A DNA stretch of 64,000 nt from Mauremys mutica (lineage: Eukaryota; Chordata; Testudines; Geoemydidae): assembly GCF_020497125.1 (NCBI RefSeq), contig NC_059073.1:14219225-14283224 (forward strand), written 5' to 3'. Under the pieces are notes generated by a model. The model had not been told where the DNA came from. It saw only the letters and a list, made by a program, of their open reading frames with translations, and did no database searches. The translations under genes and the position numbers were made by a program. Numbering within the stretch: the stretch's first letter is position 1; the number at the start of each line of letters is the position of its first letter. Shown here piece after piece: positions 44,641-54,435 of the stretch.

Positions 44641-45870
44641 GATCCTGTGCTGCTCTCTACTGTTGTGGTCATGTTTATGAACACATTGTGGCTGGTCATG
44701 CAGTATATCATGAGCTCCCAATCTAAACATGAATCCGAGGTGCTTGTCCTGCTGCATGCCGTGGAAAAACAACACCAGATTACTTTCAGCATTCATGGAG
44801 CAGCTGAACCTGGTGGACTATTGCATTTGGGCTTGGGAAACAAGCACTGAGTGGTGGGATCGCATCGTTATGCAGGTCTGTGATGATGAGCACTGGCTGC
44901 AGAACTTTAGGATGTGGAAAGCCACCTTCCTGGAACTGTGTGCGGTGCTCAGCCCAGCCCTCTGGCGCAAAAACACCAAAATGAGAGCTACCGTCTTGGT
45001 GGAGAAGTGTGTGGTGATCCCTGTGTGGAAGCTGGCAACTCCAGACTGCTACCTGTCAGTCACGAATCAGTTTGGAGTCGGGAAGCCCACCGTTGGGTCT
45101 GTGTGGTAACGCAAGAGTGCAGGGCAATTAATCGCATTCTGCTATGAAGGACTGTGATTCTGGATGGCTTTGCAGCAATGGGATTCCCTAACTGCGGCGG
45201 GGTGATAGATGGCATGCATATCCCAATTTTGGCCCCAGAACATCTTGCCATGGAGTACATCAATAGAAAGGGGTAGTTGTCTGTGGTATTGCAGGCGCTT
45301 GTGGAGCACTATGGTTGTTTCACTGATATTAACATGGGATGGTCAGGGAATGTGTATGACACATGCATCTTCAGGACACTGGCCTGCATAGAAAGCTGCA
45401 AGCAGGAAATTTCTTTCCAGACCAGAAGATTCCAATGGGGGGTGTTGAAATGCCCATAGTGATCCTGGGAGATCCAGCCTACCCCTTACTCTCATGGCTC
45501 ATGAAGCCTTACATGGGAAATCTAGACAGCAGCAAGGAGCGCTTCAACAGTAGGCTGAGCAGGTGCAGAATGACCATTGAATGTGTGTTTGACAGATTAA
45601 AAGCACGCTGACACTAGCTTTATGGCTAGACTTAAATGAGGAAAGTATTTCCATGGTCATAGTGGCCTGCTGTGTGCTGCATAATATTTGTGAGGCTAAG
45701 GGTGAAAATTTCCCCCTGGGGTGGAGTGTTGAGGTGGATCGCCTGGCTGCTGATTTTGAGCAGCCAGATACCAGGACCATTAGAGGGGCACAACGGGGTG
45801 TGTGAGGGGGAAGGTGGTATTCAAATCAAGGAGGCTTTGAGACACCATTTTGACAAGGAGCTCCAGTAAT
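44641..45870 (+). pseudogene. Harbinger transposase (DDE nuclease, HARBI1-like), broken
   Basis: The reading frame is split over several frames. The N-terminal part begins MDPVLLSTVVV at 44,641, then shifts near 44,775 to AFMEQLNLVDYCIWAWETST and continues to FGVGKPTVGSVW, a helix-turn-helix-like segment, with a stop at 45,109. The catalytic region then reads GFPNCGGVIDGMHIPI (about 45,181-45,228; first Asp), GWSGNVYDTCIF, ILGDPAYPLLSWLMKPY (about 45,464-45,510; second Asp) and RMTIECVFDRLKAR (about 45,567-45,608; catalytic Glu). All three acidic residues are present, but stops at about 45,145, 45,274, 45,457 and 45,609 kill the gene. In the family this enzyme cuts the inverted repeats and integrates at TWA sites. 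Confidence 0.85.
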
Positions 45871-46190
45871 GTGTCTTTCTATACATCACTCTGCCGTGCT
45901 TTAACTGGCCGCCGTGCATGAAAATGTTGATGATAGCTTCCCCCGATCGTGATTTGTAGTCTGCAATTGTTCCAACTGCCATTGTGTATTAATTCCAGCA
46001 GCAACCACCGTGTGTAGGAGACAGAGATTGATTATCTTTCAGAGAGTATGTTTTTATTAAATACCAATTAACCACGCATAGAAAATGTTTGGTGGAAAGG
46101 GAGATAACAGTGAAGGGCAGTGTCTTGATGTAAAAGCAGCAAAGAGTCCTGTGGCACCTTATAGACTAACAGACGTTTTGGAGCATGAGC

Positions 46191-46218
46191 TTTCGTGGGT
46201 GAATACCCACTTCATCAG
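46191..46218 (-). ncRNA. Hammerhead-ribozyme-like core in Penelope tail (putative)
   Basis: On the minus strand: CTGATGA (46,212-46,218), one A, a 6-bp stem GTGGGT/ACCCAC with loop ATTC, then GAAA (46,191-46,194). Next come GC-TCAT-GC and TC, which could form a very short stem III before a UC cleavage dinucleotide. CUGANGA and GAAA around a stem are the hammerhead core. Penelope-like elements are reported to carry hammerheads. Against it: an extra A before stem II and a poor stem I. Activity is not claimed. Confidence 0.4.
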
Positions 46219-46379
46219 ACGCATGTAGTGGAAATTTCCAGGGGCAGGTATATATATGCAAGCAAGAAGCAGGCTAGAGATAACGAGCTTAGTTCAATCA
46301 GGGAGGATGAGACCCTCTTCTAGTAGTTGAGGTGTGAAAACCAAGGGAGGAGAAACTGGTTTTGTAGTTGGCAAGCCAT

Positions 46380-46649
46380 TCACAGTCTGTTTAATCCTGA
46401 GCTGCTGATGTCAAATCTATAGATGAACTGAAGCTCAGCAGTTTCTCTTTGAAGTCTGGTCCTGAAATTTTTTTGCTGCAGGATGGCTACCTTTAGATCT
46501 GCTATTGTGTGTCTAGGGAGGTTGAAGTGTTCTCCTACAGGTTTTTGTATATTGCCATTCCTAATATCTGATTTGTGTCCATTTATCCTTTTCCGTAGGG
46601 ACTGTCCAGTTTGGCCGATGTACATAGCAGAGGGGCACTGCTGGCACAT
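46380..46649 (-). pseudogene. Penelope-like GIY-YIG endonuclease, C-terminal fragment
   Basis: 89 codons open from near the 5' truncation point. The frame shows CQQCPSAMYIGQTGQSLRKR and INGHKSDIR, the YIG and Arg-helix signatures of GIY-YIG endonucleases, followed by PVGEHFNLPRH with the probable catalytic Glu, and a C-terminus ETAELQFIYRFDISSSGLNRL. In Penelope-like elements this domain follows the reverse transcriptase and cleaves the target. The terminus looks natural; the N-terminus is missing. Confidence 0.85.
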
Positions 46650-46689
46650 GATGGCCTATATTACATTGGTGGACATGTCTTGATGTAGG

Positions 46690-47062
46690 CTCTCATAGCT
46701 GTGTGTAACTCCAGCTATCATTTTGGAAGCTGTCCGAAGGGGTAGAGTGAATGGGGTACTGAGATGAGCTGGGAAGATGCAAGGAATGCCTGGGAGGAGT
46801 TTAGGGAGAGCATACCAAGCAGTTCCGTATCAGCTGCAGGGGAGGAGGAGCATGTATGTATTCTGCCTGCAGCGCGACTAGGCACTTCAACATCTTTGTT
46901 TGCTCCTCCATCACTTTTATCATCCACCCCTGGCCCTTTAAAATATGCTCCCCACTCTCCTTCCAGTCCTGCTTGTCTAGTTTGACTTTCATTTACAGTC
47001 TCTCTCCACGCCCTGTGTTCTTGTTTTTCTGCATCTGAGGATTGGAGCACCTCTCTAAACAT
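46690..47062 (-). pseudogene. Harbinger second ORF (Myb/SANT-like protein), C-terminal remnant
   Basis: The minus frame at 46,801-46,992 reads KVMEEQTKMLKCLVALQAEYIHAPPPLQL, resembling the coiled, Q-rich C-terminus of the Myb/SANT-like partner protein of vertebrate Harbinger elements. Neighbouring frames continue the similarity, which indicates frameshifts. The DNA-binding N-terminus is not recognisable in 47,063-48,060, although a GGTAAGTG donor-like site lies near 47,850 on this strand. Confidence is moderate since the identification rests on position and a short segment. Confidence 0.45.
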
Positions 47063-48060
47063 GTCCTTTTTGCTTCTCCTCAGTCACTTCCTTATCTAGC
47101 AAAGGCGCTCCACCAGTATGTAGGGGGTTTCCCTGAAGGCCGCTTCTGCTGAAGCACAAGAAACAATAAACAGAAGCATGATTGTTAGTGCACTCACAGC
47201 ATCGAATCATGTTAGTAAAATACACCTCTTTTAAAATACAAATCAGTTTCTCACTGTCCCTTGGCTAGCACACAGCTCAGTGAATGCCCTAAACATGGTG
47301 AGTTCGGCCCGGGAAGGGCACACTCAAGATGGGGCAAAGGGTCTAGGCAGTTTTTTAAGGAGACCATTGCAAGCAACTAGGGACAACATTGCAAATTGCC
47401 ACCGTTTTCCACAGGCAGAGGTCACTGAAGCTGATATCTCACTACTGAGGGTAAGTAGTGGCATCTCCTGCATTCTTGTGGCTTCAGACTGGGTATCTAT
47501 GTTGCTCAGCCGTGTGCCACTTTGGTTCCTGCACAAATGATTGCTGACTGGTGTGGGAAAGTGCCCTACAATGGGGGAAGGAACAAAACAGTTTTGCCAA
47601 GGAACCTTCAGCAGAGGATTGGCGAGTACCTCCAGGAAAGTTTCCTAGAGATCTCTCTGGAGGATTCCCATGAAATCTGTGTGTATTGACACACTATTCT
47701 GCCCCACTGCATAGCTGCACGGGGGAATGTGAAGCACACACAGACACAGCAAGGTTTGTACATTTCTAACTCTTAACCCACTTCTAGCATATAACAAAGC
47801 AAAGGACAGCTGTACCACTCATAACCGAGCAGCATCAACTCAGAAAGATCACTTACCAGAGCTCCCCTCTCCTGCATCATGCGCACCAGAGATGGAGTGC
47901 TGGGACTGGATTGAACCCTTCTGGGTCGAGAAAAGGTCCTGGCTTGGCCTGGTACCAGACGACCCTATCAGCTGGTCCCATCTCATCCATCCATTCAGAA
48001 TTTCTATCCTAGGTAATGTCAACATTTCAACACTTGCTTTTGTCCCATCTCCCATCATGC

Positions 48061-50029
48061 ACCCAGAGTCATGTGTAGTCCTTTAGGGAGTCTGTTCCCT
48101 ATGAGAGAATGGGGGCCTGAACTACAACTCCCATAAGGCAATGTACTAATAAGCCATGCAGTCGAATGTTTTACTGAACTGATTCCAAACAAAACATTTC
48201 CCGTTAGTTTAACAAAGCCAGATATTTTGAGTTGTGTTGCATCTACCTGAAATGAATTACTTCGTTTTGTGTTTTTTTTCCTTCCCAGATGGAAAATCAA
48301 ATATTTCTGGCAAAATCAAAAATTTCCTATGGGCAAACTTTAGGTTTGCAGAAACTTGATATTCCCTGGGAAAATCATTCTAACAGAAAACTCCCAACCA
48401 GCTCTACTCACAAGGGAATCTCATGGTTGATTCCAGATAGCTACTTGCTCTCTCTTACTTTTATTTCAATTGAAAACCTGATAAATATTTCAGGCTCTAA
48501 TGGGACAATGCCCAGGCCCATTGACCCAGACATCCAGCTCAGCCTCTGTTTTATATTCCTCTCTAGGTATGGCATAGAAGACCCACATGAAAGGATTAAT
48601 TATAAAAGGCTGAAGTTTCTCACGTGAGAAGGAATGGACCGGGATGGGACTTCTTCCTGAATTCCTGAAACTAACTTAATCCACCTGCCTGCTGTCAGAT
48701 GGCCTCCTTTTATTCCCTAACAGGTACCCCATACATGCCCTGCATCCTCATCACCAGTGGTAAAAAGTTCCGTTTCATAGCACTGCAGGGTTGTGAGATA
48801 TTGGATGTCTAACTAGTTGGTGCATGACTGAATCTTGCTCATCCTAGGCCCAATGACATTTTAAGTGGGGAATTCCACATTTGTGAAAGAAACATTTTAA
48901 TAGCAGGTTGATTATTTTTTTTTCGGGTGAGGCATTTGTTTGAAGCTGAAAGTTTGGAATTTTAGAAATGATCTTGGTGGAGATTAGTTAGTGGTCAGAG
49001 TGGAGGTGAGGTGACTTACCACAAGGCTATCATCACCAAATATGTGGAATAAGTAGATCTCATATGTGTGTGTCTAGAGGTGGTGGCTGTACCATGGGTT
49101 TTCTTCAGACCATTACAATTCCATTGACATTTTGGAAGACCCCATTACTCACAAGCTGCCCTTACCCTCGTACTTTGTATCTGCCATCCATCTTACAGAA
49201 GACCTATTCTAAAACTGAACGAGAAAGTTAGAAAATATTTCATGGGTACTGCACTTGTGTGAATCCTACTTACCTTAATTACCATCTGTCCAGCTATACC
49301 AGATGATGGGAGAGAGAAATTAGTAACTATACATATATTTAAAAAAAACTTCTAAAGATCCTCTGAGTTGTGATATTACAGACCAGTATCTTGCATTTTA
49401 CCAGACTAGAAGACTATGAGTGCAGGGTCTAGGAATCACTGCTTTCAACAGGATACCTGATCTATTTATAGTCTTACTGGTTCAGAAAATACTGGACTTT
49501 AACATTAGTCTAAGGCTAAATATTGTCAATTCTAGATCTTGGGCCCATAGAATACTGTGTCCCCGCTTTGACCCATTTCATATTTTGGAGTGTGTGGCGG
49601 GGAAAGAGTGTTTTTTTTGAGGTAGGGATGCTTGAACACAAAAGTATGGGATGTTATCCTGGTAAACATTGGTACATTATTGCCAACTCACATGACTTGA
49701 TCACAAGTCTAGTGATTTTTTATTTTCTTGAAAGCCCCAACTATTGGACTCAATAGCAAATCCATGAGACTCGTAGCTTGCATTAAAAAAAAGGTAAGTT
49801 TTCGGCCTTTGTGGTTGCAGAGAAAAGCTTGGAGAGGTGAAGTAAGTGCATCCTAAAGGCTCAGAAACCAGAAGGTAAATAAAACAATCCAAAATCTGTT
49901 CTTTTGAAAGACACCTAAGATTTTCTGGAACCCCTGATTTCTGGATTTGTGGGTTCGGCAAGGTCCCACACCAAAGGCTCTCAAGTAAAATAAGTAGTCA
50001 TGGGACAAAAAGTAGGGTCCTCTCATAGA
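48061..50029. other. Unassigned DNA; ZNF143-like motif at 48,121
   Basis: No gene. 48,120-48,140 contains ACTACAACTCCCATAAGGC, close to the ZNF143/STAF site consensus ACTACAAYTCCCAGMATGC. The rest is AT-rich without clear repeats. Open frames at 48,289-48,627 and 49,420-49,961 have no domain. Confidence 0.35.
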
Positions 50030-51152
50030 TCACTAATTGGTTAAAAGACAGAAGACAAAGGGTAGGAATATATCATCAGTTTGCACAGTGGAGAGAGGCT
50101 AATAACTGGGGCCCAAGGAACTGCACATATTTATAAATTATAAATGATCTGGAAAAGATGGTTAACAGGTAGGTGGCAAACTCTAGAGAGTTACGTCCAA
50201 AGCTCATTGTGAAAAGTTATAAAGGGATCTCACTAAACTGGATGACTGAGTAACAAAATTGCAGATGAAATCCAATGTTGATAAGTGCAAAATAATGCAC
50301 ATTGGAAAAGATAACATAAACTATATATACAAAATGATGGGGGTTAAGTTAGCTATTACCACTCGAGATCTTAGAGTCATCATGGGTAGTTCTCTGAAAA
50401 CATCTGCTCAATGTGCAGGGGCAGTCAAAAAAGCTAACACTGTTAGGAACCACTAGGAAAGGGATAGATAATAGGACAGAAAATATCATGATGCCACTAT
50501 ATAAATCCATGGTACGCCCACAGCTTGAATACTCTGTGCAGTTCTGGTCACCTCATCTCAAAAAAGATATTAGAATTGGAAAACGTACAGAAAAGGACAA
50601 CAAAAATGATTAAGGGGTATGGAACAGCTGGAGAGATTAAAAAGATCGGCACTGTTCATCTTAGAAGACAGATGACTAAGGGGAGATATAATAGAGGTCT
50701 ATAAAATCATGAATGGTATGGAGAGAGTGAATAGGGAAATGTTGTTCCCCCTTCTCATAACAACTGAACTAGGGTTCACCCAGTAAAATTAATAGACCGC
50801 AGGTTTGAAATAAACATAAGGAAGTACTTCTTCCCACAATGCATAGTCAACCTGTGGAATTCATTGCCAGGAAATGTTGTGAAGGCCAAAAGCATAACTG
50901 GGTTCAAAAAAAGAGGTAGAGAAGTTAATGAAGGATAGCCATTGATGAACCTATTAGCCTTTATGGTCAGGGACGCAACCCCAGGCTCTGGGTGTCCCTA
51001 CACCTCTGACTGCCAGAAGATGGGCTTGAACAACAGCATATGGATCACTCAATAATTGCCCTGTTCTGTTCACTCCCTCTGAAGCAGCTGGCAACACTGG
51101 CTACTGGTGGAAGTCAGGATGCTGGGACAGATGGTTGTTCTTATATTCTTAT
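50030..51152 (+). pseudogene. CR1/L3-type LINE fragment with RT remnants and 3' end
   Basis: The plus strand reads MKSNVDKCKIMHIGKDNI (50,259 onward), a frame with KANTVRNH, then MPLYKSMVRPQLEYSVQFWSP after a frameshift near 50,450, and RGDIIEVYKIMNG-like sequence near 50,680. The 3' end GGTTGTTCTTATATTCTTATG is at about 51,150. Similar in type to 33,945-34,433. Upstream RT motifs are degraded. Confidence 0.8.
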
Positions 51153-51784
51153 GACAATACTGATAGTGGCCTAAATGCAAGCCTATCCTATTAGTTATTA
51201 ATACCACCACAATATGTATCCATCTAGGCTTTGGTTTCTACCTCCTTCAGGCAGTAAAAGACATCAGACTTTAACGAAGCATTCAAAATAAAAACACACA
51301 GCTCGATAGTGGTGTGTGTGTGTGTGTGTGTTCGTTCATTCCATGGAAGAGCCAAAAAATTCCAGGTACTGAAATAATAATTCCCCCTCAGATGGATGTA
51401 CAATATTATCCTAAAAGTTGTGCTCATTGAGAGAGTGTTTTCAGATAATATATCCTGAAATTCTCTGAAGGTTTTATTTTTCCATGCACAAAAAGTAAAC
51501 TGATACTGTTTTTAGACTAAGAACAACTGAATAATACAGAACAAAGGCAAAGACTCCAAAGGAGCGCACACAGTGTGTGACAATCCTCTGACAATCTCTA
51601 CTAAACTGTAAGAACAAAATGGCTGCTTAATATGCCCACCAGGGTGGATACTTAGAAACTTAAAGATACAGTGCAAAGAAAATAAAAGGCATCACTGGTT
51701 CCTAGTTGCACAGCCCAGTTATACTGTTCAGCCCTTGAATAATCTTTATTTGGGAAATGTTATAATAAAGAAATAATAATAATT
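51153..51784. repeat. Unassigned DNA with a GT microsatellite
   Basis: A (GT)n run lies at 51,311-51,331. No gene otherwise. Confidence 0.5.
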
Positions 51785-51943
51785 GAAGATATACCAATCT
51801 CCTAGAATGGTCAAGTCCAGCCCCCTGCCTTCACTAACAGGACCAATTTTTGGCCCAGATCCCTAAGTGGCCCCCTCAAGGATTAAACTCACAACCCTGG
51901 ATTTAGCAGGCTAATGCTCAAACCACTGAGCTATCCCTCCCCC
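51785..51943 (-). repeat. tRNA-derived turtle SINE, second copy
   Basis: Same structure as at 14,733: on the minus strand a GGGATAGCTCAGTGGTTTGA A box at the high-coordinate end, a B-box-like GGGTTGTGAGTTTAATCC and the LINE-like tail ending in TATATCTTC. The two copies differ at many positions, so they are separate old insertions of the same family. Confidence 0.88.
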
Positions 51944-52450
51944 ACATTCCTGTCTCTACAGCTGCAGTGACTGAAGGTTAAGTTGTTTAGCTATTGATAG
52001 ATCAACTTTTCCTCTAGTAGTTGGATTGTGATTTCTAAATAGTCATGGCATGTTTAGTCCATGTATTGATTCTTGCATTTAGTTAATTGCTATAAATGAC
52101 ATAACTGCATTGGCCTTCATGATAATATATTGACTTATATTGCAATTTTTGCCTGTAGCAGAGCTGAACTCAGATGTGTGCAAGTCACATCTCTGAATCT
52201 CAGTGGTGCTCGCCGATATTAGTAATATTAAATTTTTATTCTGCTCTGATTACCAGTCTGTCTAAATTAGGCAGAAGGAAATCAGTGTGGCTCTCTTGGC
52301 ACGGCCTCTTCAATTCTTTGAATTAGAAAGCAGAGGGAAGGCTTCTATGAATATTCTCATGTATTTAGGAACTGGTGGAAGAACATGCACAGCAGATTTT
52401 GGTTAATACTTTTATCTTCCGTATGTGCTGGAAGATGCCAAAAAATATGA
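51944..52450. other. Unassigned AT-rich noncoding DNA
   Basis: No gene or clear repeat before the CR1 3' end. Confidence 0.4.
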
Positions 52451-52537
52451 GAATCATAGAATGGTAGGACTGGAAGGGACCGCGAGACATCATCTAGTAC
52501 AGTCCCCTGCACTCATGGCAAGATTAAGTATTATCTA

Positions 52538-53004
52538 TAGGATGATCATTGTCCCATTTTGGCTGGGACAGTCCCTTTTTTAAGGCCTGTCCCAACTGTC
52601 CCAACTTTTTTGGCGAAGGTGGGCATTTGTCCCGTTTGCTGTTGCCAACTTGATCAGTTGGCAAGAGCAAACGGGACAAATGCTCACTTTTGTCAAAACA
52701 TTAGGGTGTGGAGGAACATGTGGGAGGGGGTGAGTAGCAATGCCAGCCCTATGAAGGGCTTGGACGGTGGGCAGGCGGGGCTCGGGCGAGTGGCTCGGGC
52801 CAGCCCCAGGGGAAGGCTTTGGGCAAGCAGTGACACCAGCCCTGCATGGCAAGGAGAGGGGAGGGCTCAGGTGAGGCGCTCAGTACAGCCCCACGTGAGG
52901 AGGGGGGCTCGGGCGAGCGGCTCAGGCCAGCCCCAAGGGCCATGAGGGGGAGAGCTAGCCCCATGAAGTGTCCCATTTTCCCTTGGGGAAATATGGTCAC
53001 CCTA
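52538..53004. mobile_element. hAT MITE with 8-bp duplication ATTATCTA
   Basis: The 467-bp element begins TAGGATGATCATTGTCCC, and its right end in reverse reads TAGGGTGACCATATTTCCC. ATTATCTA flanks it at 52,530-52,537 and 53,005-53,012, within the host CR1. The interior repeats GGGACA/TGTCCC words and GGCTCGGGCGAG near-repeats at about 52,778 and 52,908. The 128-codon frame across it (52,559-52,945) is compositional. Confidence 0.92.
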
Positions 53005-53489
53005 ATTATCTAGACCGTCCCTGACAGGTGTTTGTCTAACCTGCTCTTAAAAATCTCCAATGATGGAGATTCCACAACCTCCCTAGGCAATTTATTCCAG
53101 TGCTTAACCACCCTGACAGTTAGGAAGTTTTTCCTAATGTCCAACCTAAACCGCCCTTACTGCAATTTAAGCCCATTGCTTCTTGTCCTGTCCTCAGAGT
53201 TTGAGGAGAACAATTTTGCTCCTTCCTTCTTGAAATAATCTTTTATGTACTTGAAAACTGTTATATGTCCCTTCTCGGTCTTTCTCTTCTCTAGACTAAA
53301 CAAACCCAGTTTTTTCAATCTTCCCTCATAGGTCATGTTTTCTAGACCTTTACTCATTTTTATTGCTCTTCTCTGGACTTTCTCCAATTTGTCTATGTCT
53401 TTCCTGAAATGTGGTGCCCAGAACTGCACACACTACTCCAGCTGAGGCCTAATCGGCATGGAGTAGAGCTGAAGAATTACTTTTCATGT

Positions 53490-54305
53490 TGTCAGAGTCT
53501 ACCCTCACTTGAAACTGGGCGGTTTCAAAGTGAGGACCCGCATGTCTTCCCCCACCCCAAAATCCTAGGGTAGGTCTCCCCTTCGGCTGCCACCACCCGG
53601 TCAATTCCGTGGGCCGGGACACCCCTGTTTCCCCCCTTGGGAACACAGATCAATTCACAGAGGAGGAACCTTCCCCCTCCCCCCTCTCTCCAGCTTGCTC
53701 TGAAGACAGAGATGCCTGGATTCAAACGCCTTGAATCTCTACACACAGGGAAGCAGCCCACTTCCCCCCCCCCCTTTCCCTGAATTTCACACACACAGGG
53801 AAGCAGCCCACTTCCCCCTCCCCTTCCCCTGAATTTCCCCAAGGGAAGGAATTAACCAAGTCCAAAGAAAAGAAAAGAATTTATTAAGAGAACAAAAGAA
53901 AATATAGAATCTCTATGAATCCAAGCTGGGCACTCATAGGGTATAACCTTGCTAAGTTCTGGAGAGAATCCTCTCTCTTTCTCAGTACAACCAGTACAAG
54001 CAGAATTAAGAATAATCAATAACAAACACACAGAATTGCAAACATAGGATTATTAGATAAGGACACAAAGTATCTTTCTAATACTCACTATCTTGACTAG
54101 AAGAAATTAGTTCAGAAAGGTGGAACTTGTAGGGACTTGATTAACTCGTCTGGTCTCTTGAACTCCAAACGGCCAAAGACAAAGACCCCCCCAAACAGAG
54201 GGAAAAGTTCCCTCCTAGGAGTTTCAAATTCTCTTCCCTGATTGGTCCTCAGGTCAGATGCCCACCAGGTACTATGCTTTAACCCTTTACTAACTATTCA
54301 TGACA
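53490..54305 (-). repeat. 3' LTR of the Gmr1-like element (816 bp)
   Basis: Same TG...CA ends and signals as the 5' LTR: CCAAT box at about 54,235-54,250 and AATAAA at 53,880-53,885. Immediately upstream in element orientation is GATTTGGGGGGCG, the likely polypurine tract. Confidence 0.95.
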
Positions 54306-54435
54306 CGCCCCCCAAATCGTCACAGTGGGATCCACTGGCGGCGATTTCCTCCTAGAACTGTAAAACAACCAGAGTAATAAAACACATGCACTATTACATC
54401 GACTACTAAGCATGAAAACATATTAAGAACAGTTT

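Larger units (their letters stand above)
46133..46675 (-). mobile_element. Penelope-like element 3' part, 12-bp target duplication
   Basis: The 543-bp insertion lies in the Harbinger element and is flanked by TGTCTTGATGTA at 46,121-46,132 and 46,676-46,687. It contains the C-terminal GIY-YIG endonuclease frame (46,380-46,649), then a 3' tail with a hairpin and conserved boxes ending GACTCTTTGCTGC. The reverse-transcriptase region is absent, so the copy is 5'-truncated, the normal state of these elements. Confidence 0.88.
44276..48060 (+). mobile_element. Autonomous PIF/Harbinger DNA transposon, decayed
   Basis: Begins GGCCTTGTCTACGCTACAG directly after TAA (44,273-44,275), the preferred 3-bp Harbinger target. 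It carries a DDE transposase on the plus strand (about 44,641-45,870) and a second reading frame on the minus strand (about 46,690-47,062), the usual convergent two-gene layout. A Penelope-like element sits between them. The right terminal repeat (expected GTAGACAAGGCC) was not found, so the right boundary is approximate and may be lost. Confidence 0.72.

Noticed and set aside
52559..52945. 128-codon plus-strand frame
   Set aside because: Lies wholly within a hAT MITE; no coding constraint.
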